Assembly (NCBI GenBank): GCA_030765065.1
Contig: CM060977.1
Coordinates: 100,271,795 to 100,335,794 of the forward strand
Reading direction: 5' to 3'
DNA: 64,000 bases
Origin: Deroplatys truncata
Taxonomy: Eukaryota > Arthropoda > Insecta > Mantodea > Mantidae
The position numbers were made by a program, and so were the translations under genes. Below, in pieces: positions 22,330-34,019 of the stretch. Each line of letters starts with the position of its first letter. The stretch's first letter is position 1. The notes beneath the pieces were generated by a model. It saw nothing but the letters and a program-made list of their open reading frames with translations. It ran no database searches and had not been told where the DNA came from.

Positions 22330-22690
22330 ACCCTCCTCTTATGTAGGACTTACACCCCCCAGGACTTACAAGCGGGTGCCTGGGGTCAGAGGCCCGTCAA
22401 GGAGCAGACACTCATGGATCGGACAGAGCATCCAGGATGGGTGATCAGCCCGATGCCTGGTATGGGATGAAGGAAGTAGATGAAACGAAATGTGGGTGAA
22501 ATGGATGAAAGGAAGGGTGATGATGGAGCAGTTGGTGGAATGAATGGCGGGGGAAACCGGAGAACCCGGAGAAAACCCGCCCAGACGCCGCTTCGTCCAC
22601 CACAAATCCCACATGCAGGTCCCTGGGATTGAACCCGGTCCGCCTCGGTGGGAGGCGAGCGGTCTAACCACTCGGCCACGGCGCCGCCCC
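22330..22690 (-). repeat. SINE, family S3 (tRNA-Ser/Leu-like head)
   Basis: The minus strand begins near 22690 with GGCGCCGTGGCCGAGTGGTT (box A region), then GGGTTCAATCC (box B, 22625-22635). The body is GC-rich with a GGGTTCTCCGGTTTCCCC block. A more decayed relative lies at 48855-49175. It is not a tRNA gene: there is no closed cloverleaf and it continues into the SINE body. Confidence 0.75.
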
Positions 22691-22699
22691 ACTAAACAG

Positions 22700-23430
22700 T
22701 AACAAATAGACAAAAAACAAACTACATAAAAATGTAGACCTCGATAAGGTCGTCATTTATGTGAATTAACTTTTTTGTGGCATTACCCATTTCGATATAC
22801 TTTGTCATTAATTTCAGATTTTAAATACTTATGCTTCTTATCTGCTCTACTACTACCCATAGAAACCAAAGGAAATACTTAATGAATTCCGCCCAAAAAT
22901 TTGATACCAAGATTTCATCAAAAAACCCCGTTTGGAGATACACTTTGAATTCAAGAAAAAGGTATTTATTTTAGAAAAGGTCGTGTGTGTCTGTGTGTGT
23001 CTGTGTGTGTCTGTGTGTGTGTGTGTGTGAATACCGTAACACAAAAGCCAAACGTCGGTTAAATACAAGACTTGCTGTTTAAGTTCAGCATCTTTCAGAG
23101 ATACGACAATACAATCCTATAAAACCCAACCTAAACTACCCTTTATATTGAAAATCTAGCTTTCGTTATTAATTTTCTCGTAAATATTTCCAAAGATTTT
23201 GATTCAAATTCTGTATGTTTAAGATATTTGTATGGAAAATACTATGCATTCCTTGAATTTATGGAGAATGGCCTATGAATGACATTTGCATAATAATAAA
23301 CTGTAAAGATAATCTATATACAATAAGAATTTTTGTAGCGTTAATCATTTGCCAGATATTAATTATTTTTTAATTTTCAAATAGTTACATTTTTTTCGGT
23401 AAGACGTTTTTCGTTTTTCTTATAGTCGTG
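22700..23430 (+). repeat. Rep1, two adjoining pieces
   Basis: About 22700-22835 matches the internal CTACATAAAAATGTAGA to CATTACCCATTTC region. From about 22842 a second copy begins near CTCTACTACTACCC and extends through the TG tract to the ATTAATTATTTT region near 23380. The terminal GTAGAGAAAGT end was not found. Confidence 0.7.
22982..23030 (+). repeat. (TGTGTC)n/(TG)n microsatellite
   Basis: Three GTGTGTCT-type units followed by a TG run at the Rep1 TG-tract position. Confidence 0.9.
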
Positions 23431-24091
23431 CAAGAAGCATGGAACTCAAAAGTCATCACCATACCTCGACTTCATTGCGCGCTTTCTCAAGTTACTGTGC
23501 TTGGAACGTTAGATGTATGTATGCCAAAGTGTTGGTTCGGTTGGACGGGGGCATAATGTCTTATTCGCCTCGTTGTATAACTACAGTGCAAAGTTGCAAC
23601 TTTATTTGCAAGACAATCATTTTTGTCTGTGAATATTTTTGCAGTCAAATTTTGCCCACATTCTGATACAAAAATTAATGAATTTATTAAGAGAAACAAA
23701 AAATAAAACAGTTTCCTTTTATTAGCCATTGAATTATGTTTCCACAGCTCTATTATAATAAACAACAATGCATTTTTGTAAAGTGTCAAAAGAAAAACTT
23801 CTCCGTTTATCACTTAAACCTCATTTGTTTTCAGAAAACGTTACAACTTAACTTTAAAACTCTGTACTCTCTGAAAGCTAATGGCATATTGCAGGACACA
23901 AAGCGCCAAAGAAAATCTTCGGCGGATTTTGTATCTTTCCTGCGGTCTTTTGAGGCGTGTCCTTCAGCTTACCTATCACAGAGCGTGGTGGTTTGATAAC
24001 ACAGCAATAAGGGGTAAAGAGAGGAAGTTGATACCTTTGCTTTTTCTGGTGTTATTGAAAACAAAACATGTTTATTGTCTCAGAAACAGTC
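23431..24091. other. No recognised gene
   Basis: Several overlapping open frames shorter than 110 codons on both strands; none has a recognisable motif. Confidence 0.45.
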
Positions 24092-24262
24092 ATGCCGTAT
24101 ACTAGCGAAATTACTCGTGGATGTATCGTGGATATGTGGGAGGGTCATAGCACTGTTACAGCAATTGCAACGGCAGTGCATAAAAGTGCGGAAGACGGCC
24201 TACATAACGTCAGAAAGTGGCCACTTCCCGTAAAACATCCACAGACGATATTAGTTTACTAA
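24092..24262 (+). pseudogene. Possible Tc1/mariner-type DNA-binding domain fragment
   Basis: The open frame starts MPYTSEITRGCIVDMWEGHS and continues TAIATAVHKSAEDGLHNVRKW. It resembles the first helix-turn-helix of insect Tc1-like transposases (a recognition by pattern, not alignment). No catalytic domain follows. Chance resemblance is possible. Confidence 0.35.
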
Positions 24263-26039
24263 ATGCAAACTACTGTTTTAATATAATTGACTGATCCTGT
24301 TTAGAAACTAGCGATAAATATGTATATGTATATCGTTTACCGAATATGACATACATGTTATGACAATAAAATTGGATTATACTATTGTCTATAATCCTGT
24401 TGATGAGCAATATGTTAGTAAAGGTATATAAACCAATTATAGTTTGAATTAGAGGAAAAACATGCTGCTGTTATTTATTATTTAGTTCTGCTTGCTTCTA
24501 TTCAGCAACAAGCATTGATACTATTGTGAGAATACAGTTCTGTTTATTTTTTTATAAAGTGCTGCCTTGCTATGTATTTAATGAATACCATTCAAGCCTT
24601 AATTTGCACCCCCTGAAAATCTTCTCACACTACACAATGCACGTTTTGCTGACCTGGGCGCTCATCAAGTTTTCCCCTTAGCTTTTAACCTTTTCAAAGA
24701 CGTGTCCTGCACTAGCCAATAAGGTATGGCTATCAGGCACGCTAAGAGATCTGTATGACAAACTGAATGCACTCACTCTGCCTCTTTCTCTTTTAGCCAA
24801 TACGATCGAGAGCGTAAAGATGTATTTCGTTTCTACGCCATCTTGCAACCTTTGTTGTGCTTATTGGTGTAACTATTTAGCAGAAGGAGTGGCGCACCCT
24901 GGTACCGTGGCCTAATGCAACCAATGAAATGGTCATGGCTTCGCAAGGCCACGTACAATGATAAATAATGTGACAGACGCGAGGTACAGTGAATTTTCTT
25001 TTGTGCACTTTGTACGTGTTCCCCATGAGTGCCTGTTCCGCTGCCGTAGAGCTAGAAAGGAGATATGGATGTGACGTCATACGCGGGATGTAGTCCATGC
25101 ACAGATGTATCGGGTCTTAAGGTGAACCAGTTTTTCTCCCTCCTCACACAATAAATTACGCTACCGAGTAATATTACATTCTACAGAGAAGTCAGCATCA
25201 TACTATATGTTCCTTACCCCTGCCAAGAGATGAAAACAACCAGCATCTTACATCTTACTGCATTATCGGCTGGACCCTGCAGGGAGAGATACTAAACAGA
25301 GCGCAGCGTAAATACATTGCCGTGGCGCTGGTCGAGTTCCTGATTTCAGGTTATGTATAGGGGGCATCCTGGAGCTACCCCGGACATCAAAAGCAAGAGT
25401 TGAAGAGAGAAAATAGTTTGAGCTCGTCGGCAGTGAGAAAGCAACGCTTTAAAACCGGGTCGAGGGAAGCGCTTTCAGTTACACGTCATGTGTACCTTTC
25501 GGTAAGTAATCTTCAAAATTCTAAATGCTGGACGTGTGCCGTATTAATTTAGCTTTTGGAATGAGAGAGACAATAATGTATTCTAAGCTACTACTGTAAA
25601 GTTTTGTATCCTAAAGCAATATTGCAGGAGAAGCTAAGGAATTGAGCGTGAAATTCCTTATTGTCTTTGAGTCAATGTATAACGTGGAAAATTTGTTAAA
25701 TTGTTGATTTTTGTAAAGAATATAATATTATATTGCAGCTGTAAGAAAAAGCTTTATTGAGTTTACATTTGCAAGCCTTAATTCCTTTCCTACTTGATTA
25801 TATAATTTAAATAGTTATATCCTCTGGGGCACATCATGATTTGGGTGTTTTTAAAATTGGGCACAGAACTTTAATATTACGTCCATGCTATTATTTACTT
25901 TTTAAAAACCTTTCCTTTCATTTCTACGTTACGTAAGGTTTAATTGTCATACAGAGGCAATCAAAAGGCAATAAAGACATCACGGACGGATCCGCCTTTC
26001 AAAACTCTGTCGCTTTTGGCCAATGTATCCTTTCTAAGC
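24263..26039. other. No recognised gene; candidate promoter inside
   Basis: Mixed AT-rich and moderately GC-rich DNA. The only signal is the TATA/initiator/donor arrangement near 25448-25507, listed separately. Confidence 0.45.
25448..25507 (+). promoter_or_regulatory. Candidate core promoter with 5' splice donor
   Basis: TTTAAAA (25448-25454) precedes TCAGTT (25475-25480) so that the A of the initiator is 29 bp downstream of the first T, normal TATA spacing. A GTAAGT donor follows at 25502-25507, giving a possible 25-bp first exon. Each motif is short; the spacing is what makes it notable. It could belong to an unrecognised host gene, a noncoding RNA or an LTR. Confidence 0.25.
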
Positions 26040-26154
26040 CCACAACGAAACGTGTAAATTTGTAATGAAGGTTTCTCTCGATTAACAAGTAATAGACGGA
26101 AGTAGAATATTTTGCAGGAGAGTGAGTAGAGAAAGTCAGATGGATGCAACACAA
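26040..26154 (+). repeat. Rep1 3'-end fragment
   Basis: The last about 115 bp of Rep1, ending GTAGAGAAAGTCAGATGGAT...ACACAA, joins directly to the first base of the next Rep1 copy. This is a head-to-tail junction without spacer. Confidence 0.75.
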
Positions 26155-26796
26155 TTTTACTTTCTCTAATACGTATATAGTAAGTAGAGGGTACTGCATA
26201 CCACCAAAAAATTGATACCGAAATTTTAACGAAAATACATGTTCTGAGGCCTCATCACACCCAAAAATCATTTTTAGAAAAATGTCGGTGTGTGTGTCTG
26301 AACAGCATAACTCAAAAACGAAAAGTTAAATAAATACCAAACTTGGTATTTAGGCTCAGTACCTACCAAAGATAGAACACGAAGATTTTCAAGAAAATTC
26401 ACCAACTCAAACAATCCTTTACATGGGAGACTTTTCGAAAAAAATTGCTCAAAAAAGTTTGATTAAAATACCACATATTGAATATATTTACATGTCAAAC
26501 AAAATGTATATCTTAAATTTTCTAGGAATAATTCTGTGAAGTCTTCATTATTCGGAAGGAATTTTGTATAAACTTGTTTAACTGGTAAACGTTAAGCGAT
26601 AGACCAAAACGTATCATGCAAAACATTTAGATATATTTAAAAACACACAATTTACTTCAAATAGCTTTTTTGTGCGCTAAGCCATTTCCAAGATATCCGT
26701 TATTAATAGTAGGAATTGCTCAATACTTAGCATTCATTTTTGTCCCGTCGATTTTCAGTCATGGAAAGAGTATGAAACGTTAAGGCCAGCATATAG

Positions 26797-27699
26797 TATC
26801 GCAGCATTCTCTCATGTTATCTTATTTTACTTGGCGCCTGTTATTGTTTTACTATTTTGAATTTTGGGTTCTTTGTCCTCCGGCTAGCTATTATTACTCA
26901 GACGAGCAAATATCTCTGAGCAGGGCGTGTAAAGGGAAATGAGTTATTACTAGAAGATAACACTGATAAAAGAATTTGTTTTCATACTTTTATTGCCGTC
27001 ACACTTAATTAATTTCACATCTTTAATCTTGATACACGCCTGACTGAAACTGTTATATTTCCGAATGTAATTACTGTCGTAATAGTTGTCGCGTACCTAC
27101 TTCACATTTTGTAACTAACTTTATGACGCGAGAGATTCTGTAGAACTGCGTAAAGTGTACCTCGCGAGAGATTGCTGAGAACTGCGTGATGTGTACCTCG
27201 TGAATGATTCTGTAGAACTACGTGATGTGTAACTCGCGAATGATTCTTTAGAACTGCCTGACGTGTATCTCGCGAGAGAAATTTCTTAGAATTGCGCGAT
27301 ACTTGCTTTTGGCTCAAGAATTTGTACTCCCTCACCCCGATATGCCTAAACATTATAATAGAGCTGCTATTGGTTACTAAATCGAGCCAACATTAGCGTC
27401 TGTTTTGTAAGCCAATCATAATTACAAACACATATGCTCTAGGGAAGATATTCCCTCCATTTTTAAAGAAAGGCATGCTACCCTGACGTCATTTGTTTGT
27501 CTCTTCAAAGTGATAAACAACTCACCCCATCGCTTCATTATTGCCCACTCCTATTGTCAGTTTCAGTGAGGTCGTGTAAACTTATTTTCTAACAATGTTT
27601 ATAGCCAACAAACATATAAAATCATTGTCATACAATAATGTTAGTTTACACTACAATCACTCTGGAATTCACAGTGTTGTGATATAAAATGCTGCCTCA
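26797..27699 (+). mobile_element. LTR-A copy 2 (903 bp)
   Basis: Lies in Rep1 between ATAG duplications (26793-26796 and 27700-27703). It starts TATCGCAG (the other two copies start TGTCGC) and ends CTGCCTCA. It contains four to five imperfect GCGAGAGATTCTGTAGAACT units (about 27125-27300), TGACGTCA at 27484-27491 and CAGTTTCAGT at 27558-27567. The clear Rep1 flanks make this copy best for defining the element's ends. Confidence 0.65.
27484..27491. promoter_or_regulatory. CRE-like TGACGTCA in LTR-A copy 2
   Basis: Same palindrome and same position relative to the CAGTTTCAGT block as in the other two copies. Confidence 0.45.
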
Positions 27700-27897
27700 A
27701 TAGAGTCCAGTTCTTAAAGATCTTACTATCGCTATTCCTATTGTATCTATAACGAAATGTGTAGTGTAGCTATTTTTGCAACGGTGTGTGCCGAATATGA
27801 TGAAATAGAAAAAAAAAACTTTCGTATGGATAGTTTGCAAACGCACTAATAAATTATAGAGGGTAGAGAAAGTCATGTAAATGTAACATATCAAATT

Positions 27898-28737
27898 CCT
27901 TTATATTTGCAGACTATATTTATAAGTATATTGCACAGCCAATTACATTAATGTAATGATGGACAGTTTCGTTGTCTGTATTAAATTTTTTGTACACATT
28001 TTGATATAATTGAAGTTAACAAGCACTATTGAGGTACGTTTAATCTAATAATTAAATTAATAATAAAACAGCTACACTTGCTTTGTAAACCACGGTTTTG
28101 AAACAGAAGCAACACGTAGTTCACATGTATTGCGATTTGTATAACAAAGCGCGAGACACTTCATAATAAAACCAACTCTTTGACGTTCTATAACAGATGA
28201 AAGCATGACTGTGATAGAGGCTTTGTGAGGCACATACATTGTTATTATTTTCTAAAATATCCTTTCAATCATCGATTGAATATCAATGTGTAATGTTTTA
28301 AACATTCAACGTATAAAATTAATCATTTGAGTTAGGTAATATACATAAATTAAATCACACATACCTATTCTCAACCGTGTAACCAGTGGACTAAGTAGAT
28401 ATCTATCTATACCCGAGTACTTTTCAGCCAACGAACAGTCTTACTGATGTATTTTAGACCAATCAGAATCGAGCTTAATTCATAGTTTGAAAGTATGATT
28501 CCGAAAAAACAATACTTGATAACTTTATCTCCTACATTCACTTTTTATTCCTATAATTTTTGTTTCTACTAGACCAGGATTCCAGGAAACCTATTCTCAT
28601 CAAGTTCCCATCTCACTATTAGCGTAGGTACAAACTATAAAAATAGCGAGATCTGATAATCTGCGTATTAAAAATATAAAAGAAGTGGCACAAAATCTAA
28701 AGCCTCATATTATCAAATTAACCAGGTAAGCCGATTC
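27898..28737. other. No recognised gene
   Basis: AT-rich flank of the minisatellite; nothing assigned. Confidence 0.5.
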
Positions 28738-30345
28738 AGTAACCAACCTAAAAGTACAAAAAAGTGGCAACGTTCTCGCATCGTAATTTCTTCAGTGAAT
28801 ACACCGGCATAGTTCTCGGTTTCTAACCACTTCAGTGATTACACTAAAAGTACCAACAAATGGCATCGCTCTCGTATTCTAACCACTTCAGTGATTACAC
28901 TAAAAGTACAAACTCTTAGCATTGTTCTTATATCATAACCACTTCAGTGATTATACTAAAAGTACAAACTAATGGCATCGGTCTCGTATTGTAACCTCTT
29001 CGGAAAGTATACCAAAAAGGACAAACAAATGGCGTCCTTCTCGTATTGTAACCACTTCATTGATTATAATAAAGTAAAAACCAACGGCATCGTTCTTGTA
29101 TTGCAACCACTTCAGTCTATACTAAAAGTACAAACAAATGGCATCGTTGTTGTATTTTAATCACTTCAGAAATTGTACTAAATGTTCAAACAAATGGCAT
29201 CGTTCTTGTATTCTAACCAATTCAGAAATTATACTAAAAGTAGAAACTAATGGCATCGTTCTTGTATTGTAACTACTTCAGAAATTATACTAAAAGTAGA
29301 ACCTAGTGACATCGTTCTCGTAATGTAACGACTTCAGAAATTATCCTAAAAGTACAAACAAATGGCGTCCTTCTCGTATTCTATCCATCATGATTATACT
29401 AAAAGTACAAACTAATGACATTCTTCTCGTATTGTAAACCACTTCAGAAACTATATTAAAAGTACAAACAAATGGCGTCCTTCTCATACTGTAACCACTT
29501 CAGTGATTATAATAATAGTACAAACATATGGCATCGTTTTTGTTTTGTAAGCACTACACAAATTATACTAAAAGTACAAACAAATGGCATCGTTCTTGTA
29601 TTGTAACCACTTCATAAATTACACTAAAAGTACAAACTAATGACATGGCATCGTTCTTGTATTGTAACCACTTCAGAAACTATATTAATAGTACAAACGA
29701 ATGTCATCGTTCTTGTATTCTAATCACTATAGAAATTATACTAAAAGTACAAACAGATGGAATCGTTCTTGTTTTTAAGCACTACAAAAATTATACTCAA
29801 AGTACAAACTAATGACATCGTTCTCGTATTGTAACCACTTCAGTGATTATACTAAAAGTACAAACTAATGACATCGTTCTCGTACTGTAACCATTTCAGT
29901 GATTATACTAAAAGTACAAACTAATGACATCGTTCTCGTATTGTAGCCACTTCAGTATTTACATTAAAAGCACCAACAAATGGTATCGCTCTCGTATTCT
30001 AACCACTTCAGTGATTACACTAAAAGTACAAACAGATAGCATTGTTCTTATATTGTAACCACTTCAGTGATTATACTAAAAGTACAAACTAATGGCATCG
30101 TTCTCGTATTGTAACCACTTCAGTGATTACACTAAAAGTACAAACAGATAGCATTGTTCTTATATTGTAACCACTTCAGTGATTATACTAAAAGTACAAA
30201 CTAATGGCATCGGTCTCGTATTGTAACCTCTTCAGAACTTATACCAAAAAGGACAAACAAATGGCGGCCTTCTCGTATTGTATCCACTTCAGTGATTATA
30301 CTAAATGTACAAACAAATGGCATCGTTCTCGCATTGTAATTATCC
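28738..30345 (+). repeat. Minisatellite, 56-bp unit, about 28 copies
   Basis: The typical unit reads TAAAAGTACAAACTAATGGC, then ATCGTTCTCGTATTGTAACC, then ACTTCAGTGATTATAC. Units vary by substitutions and small indels (53-61 bp). A run of distinctive variants near 28845-29068 (units with ACCAACAAA, AGCATTGTTC, GGTCTCG and CAAAAAGGAC) recurs in the same order near 29960-30290, with an extra AGCATTGTTC/ATCGTTC pair inside. That indicates segmental duplication within the array. The unit length is not a multiple of three, so open frames across it have no coding meaning. Confidence 0.95.
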
Positions 30346-30529
30346 TACAGAATTCCCTTTTGTTTATAAGTTTTCTTAGGTAAATTCGTTTTAAAACACA
30401 TGCCTTTGTTTCATCAGATAGTTATTCCTTGACCTTCAATCTCGAAATAAGTACCAAGCAATCCTTAATCTGAAATTTTCGTAGTAAACAAAACAAGTGA
30501 GGAAGTAAGCAGTTCAAGTCCCTCTTGCC

Positions 30530-31045
30530 TTATTCTGGAGATCGAACTATCTGTTGTATGTTATGCAACGGAAGGCAAACTGCGATCTACCCAGATCCAT
30601 ATCTGCTACCAACCCTTAGAAGGAAGGAACGAAGTGAAGGAGTTACAGATGGCTACAGGTCGCAGGCGGACAAGCCATAGAGACACGCGGATGTCCCTAA
30701 CAGATCCAGGCTCGAAGACCCGTCCCATTGCTGAAGCTGGAGAGGGCGATGGACCACTTGTCGGCCAAGCAGCCTTCTAGAGTCCACGGGAGGTACCCTT
30801 TCCTTTGAGCAAGTACCCGGCACCGCTATAGGCCACAAAACTTAGAAGAAAGTCTGAAAGTTGAGAAGGAAACGGAATGAAAAGGAAATGATGGAAAGGA
30901 AGTCGTGGTAGATGAGAAACCTGGGACGGCGTTCCACTACTGATCAGAGAAAAACCACGAAGAACCCAAGGTCAGAGTGGGCGGTTGTAGGGAATCTAAC
31001 CCAGGATCTCACGAACGCAAACCTCACACATCACCATGGAGCCGA
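30530..31045 (-). repeat. SINE, family S4 (tRNA-like head)
   Basis: Minus strand: GTCGGCTCCATGGTGATGTG and GGGTTAGATTCC resemble box A and box B with one or two mismatches, followed by a body of about 430 bp. The body contains the GTGCCGGGTACTTGCTCAAA block and a GC-rich 3' half. The single copy seen here is diverged. Confidence 0.55.
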
Positions 31046-31099
31046 CTCACTCAATTACTTCCTCCAAACTTCAAAGTAATACTTTATTCACAAACTTCA

Positions 31100-31567
31100 A
31101 AACGCACGTTCTAACTGAAGTAAAATAGAAGAACGTTACTGGTCATACTTAAAAATTGAAAAAGTATTGAAAATTTGAATCCTATAATAACGGATATCTC
31201 GAAAATGGCTGATACACAAAAATAAATAAAAGCATTTGCAACGAATTCATAAGCAATATCCGTTATTAATGGTTTGAATTGTACAATACTTATTCTTTTC
31301 AAGTCCTGTCAACATTCAGTTGTTTCTCGCGATTACATGGAAACAGTACGAAATTTTAAGACCAGCGTATAAGGTCCAGTTCTTAAACATTTGACGTTGC
31401 TGTTCCCTTTGTTTCTATAACGGAATGTATAGTGTAGGTATTTCTGCAAAGATTTATCTCGATTAAAAGAACTAGGTAGAAAAATAAACTTTCGTAAGAA
31501 TGATTTGTATACCCACTAATAGGTGACAGAGGGTAGGTAAAGTCATGTAAATGTAACTCATCAAGAG
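31100..31567 (+). repeat. Rep1 fragments
   Basis: An inverted piece (about 31105-31220) containing AACGGATATCTCGAAAATGG is followed by a plus-oriented 3' part, from ATCCGTTATTAATGGTTTGA to GGTAGGTAAAGTCATGTAAA...CTCATC. Confidence 0.7.
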
Positions 31568-31750
31568 TTTTGCTTTGTCATGTTAATATTTTAAAGTTAA
31601 GGTATCTTAATCAAAATGGTTAAGGCCATTTTTTAAAAAATAAAAGGAAACAAAAACGTTTTCAAGTAGTTCGGGATGGTGGGATTTTATTGCGAATCTT
31701 CGTGTCTCATTTTCACACTGTACTGACCTACTTTTGTCTTGCATTTCGAT
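31568..31750 (-). repeat. Rep1 fragment
   Basis: A minus-oriented segment from TTAATCAAAATGGTTAAGGC to the TTTGTCTTGCATTTCGA region, cut by the start of the next plus-oriented copy. Confidence 0.65.
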
Positions 31751-32221
31751 TTTACTTTTTCCACTACTTCCTCATTAGTTAAGTAGAGGAAGTACAGCAT
31801 TCCACCCAAAGATTTGATACCGAGATTTCACTGGAAATACACTTTTGGCACTGCCTAAATAAAAAAAGCAGTTTTAGAAAAATGTATGTGTGAGTGTCTG
31901 TAAACAACGTAACTCAAAAACGAAAGTCGGATAAATATTAAACCGAGTGTTTACGTTCAGCGTTCGGCAAGGATACGATGGATTGTGAAGAAAATTCCTC
32001 CATCCCAAACTGTTCTTCACATGGAAAAAGGTTTGCAATTTTTTTTTCTCAAAAAAGGCTCTATCGATTTTGATTAAAATATGTTATATTCAAGATATAT
32101 GCATGACAAATAAAATTTATGTGCATATTGAATTTTCTGGAAACAGCCTGTAAAGTCGTCTTCATTCTGAATGATATTTCTATAACTAGTAAACTAAGAG
32201 ATGCAGTATCTTACTATACCA
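31751..32221 (+). repeat. Rep1 5' part
   Basis: Starts TTTTACTTTTTCCACTAC; includes TTGGCACTGCC, a short GTGTGAGTGTCTG tract and AACTCAAAAACG. Ends abruptly where an inverted copy begins. Confidence 0.75.
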
Positions 32222-32917
32222 AAATCTGATGTGTCGTACTCACATGACTTTCCCTACTCTTGTACAAACTATTTATATAAACGCTTATTCTCCATCTACT
32301 TCATGTTAATCGAGATATCGAGATGTTAATCTTGTTACTAATTTTCTTATACGTGCAAGGGGAATATGGTAGGCTTTAAGCGATAGTCAAATGTTTTAAG
32401 AGCTGGTTGCTATGTGGAGCATTCCATTCTCTTTGCATTACCAGGACATAAAAAATGAATAACGAATTCCCATTTGAGAAAATGTATAAGAATTGGAAAA
32501 TTATGGGAATAACAAACAATATCCCGAAAATGGTTCACTCAACAAAAAAAAATGTATATGACATAAATTATATACTTTAACGCGATCTACATTTTTGTGT
32601 AGTAAAATTTTGTCTATCTTCTATGGTTTACCAGTTATGCAAAAGTCGTTCAGAATGAAGAATACTTTTGGAGACATTCCCAGAAAATTGGAGATAAACA
32701 TTTCATTTGTCATGAGAATAATTTAAACATACGATATTTTAGTAAAATTCGTTAGAGCCATTTCTGAAAAAATTAAAATTTTCGAAAAATGTTGCATGTA
32801 AAGGGTAATCTGGGGTGGAGGGTTTTCTTGAAAACCTTCGTGTCGCATCTCTGAAAGATACTGAACCTAAATATCAAGGTTGGTGTTTATCCGACTGTTC
32901 GTTTATGAGCTATGCTG

Positions 32918-32956
<39 letters not shown>

Positions 32957-33100
32957 TCACAGACAGACATGTTTCCAAAAATGCGTTATATGCATTCAGT
33001 GCACCTCAAAACACGTATTTCCTGTGAAATCTTGGTATCGAATTTTTGGGTGGAATACAATACTTCCCCTACTTACTATACGTAGTAGAGAAAGTAAAGT
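32222..33100 (-). repeat. Rep1 copy, near full length
   Basis: Begins TCTGATGTGTCGTACTCACA and ends CGTAGTAGAGAAAGTAAAG. It includes a CA run at the TG-tract position. Together with the preceding copy it forms an inverted pair. Confidence 0.85.
32920..32953 (+). repeat. (CA)n microsatellite
   Basis: Seventeen CA units at the Rep1 TG-tract position, followed by ACAGACTCACAGACAGAC. Confidence 0.95.
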
Positions 33101-33138
33101 GCACAAAAGTGCATTTTATTAGTGCACAAATGTGAAAT

Positions 33139-33141
33139 ATT

Positions 33142-33172
<31 letters not shown>

Positions 33173-33176
33173 TTTT
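33139..33176 (+). repeat. (TTTA)n microsatellite
   Basis: About nine TTTA units upstream of the tRNA-like element at 33177-33445. It could be the A-rich tail of that SINE, read from the opposite strand. Confidence 0.9.
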
Positions 33177-33445
33177 TGGTGTCAGCCATTTCCAGGATTT
33201 CTTTTTCTAAGTTTAATGCCTTCAGCACGTAGGTCTATCGGAAGATGAATGAATAAAATGAATGCAATGATGCACACATATGCCCGGGTCCATAGATCTT
33301 AAGTTACCGACATTCATCTTCTCAGGATATGTGAAACCTCCGGAAAAAGTCTTATCCGCGTAACTCACCCTAACCAAGATTTGAGCTCGGAAACTCTTTA
33401 ATTTTAGGCACACACGCTACCCCGACGGCACAGAGGTGAGCCATA
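33177..33445 (-). repeat. Possible SINE with tRNA-like head
   Basis: The minus strand begins near 33440 with GCTCACCTCTGTGCCGTCGG followed by GGTAGCGTGTGTGCC (box A-like) and GAGCTCAAATC (weak box B). The opposite end abuts the TTTA run, as expected for a tailed retroposon. Box B is degraded. Confidence 0.45.
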
Positions 33446-33529
33446 CTTTATTTTTCGTGTACATGCAAAGAGAACATCAAAGTCATAACATAATAACCGG
33501 CTTTGAAAAGATCAGAGTGCCGCTTTGTC

Positions 33530-33950
33530 TTCTGTATTCGTCTTGCAAATACAACGAAATTTGTAAATGTTTAATGAAAGTTTATCGCGATTAACAAGAA
33601 GTAGATAGAAAATTTAAACTGAGTTTTGTTTACGGACGCTCTTAACTGCTGTGGTCCTTAGCGTCCTGCGTGAAAGACCGGCAGTTTTGCTCAGAGGTCT
33701 CTTTATCAGATTTGACGTTCTTTTACGTGCCGTATATCTACGACACAAGACCACCGGCTTTACTTGCCTTCCGAAGGAAGCTCGAAAAAATCCATCACCC
33801 GCGACATCGAGATCTAGAGCCTAGCATGATAACCACTACACCACGTAGGACGACTAATAAGTACTAGAAAGACTAAGTATATAAAAGAATGTGTTTTCTT
33901 AATAATAGTTTGTAGAACAGTGATTAGAGAAAGTAATCTGACTGCCAGAT
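33530..33950 (+). repeat. Rep1 3' part, interrupted by SINE S2
   Basis: ACGAAATTTGTAAATG to AAGTAGATAGAAAA on the left and AATAATAGTTTGTAGAACAG to TTAGAGAAAGTAATCTGA on the right are consecutive Rep1 segments separated by the SINE. Confidence 0.7.
33610..33856 (-). repeat. SINE, family S2, copy 2 (box B lost)
   Basis: Matches 18036-18312 along most of its length, including GTGAAAGACCGGCAGTTTTG. A deletion removes the GGGTTTGAACCC segment; the box A region AACCACTACACCACG is retained. Inactive by sequence. Confidence 0.75.
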
Positions 33951-34019
33951 TTTTTTAACCCAGCGGCCTTTTAAAAATATATATTTCCCGTGAAATCTCG
34001 ATATCTAATTATTTTATCG

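Larger units (their letters stand above)
26155..27897 (+). repeat. Rep1 copy, interrupted by LTR-A copy 2
   Basis: Starts TTTTACTTTCTCTAATACG and is complete to GGCCAGCATATAG (26796). It resumes with AGTCCAGTTCTTAAAGA at 27704 and ends GGTAGAGAAAGTCATGTAAA...ACATATC. Removing the insert leaves one of the best full-length copies (about 840 bp). Confidence 0.9.

Noticed and set aside
22610-22690. tRNA-Ser/Leu gene
   Set aside because: Only the head matches; it is joined to a retroposon body and lacks a closed cloverleaf.
28738-30345. CRISPR-like array of direct repeats
   Set aside because: Units are contiguous 56-bp repeats without unique spacers, in a eukaryotic-type sequence; it is a minisatellite.
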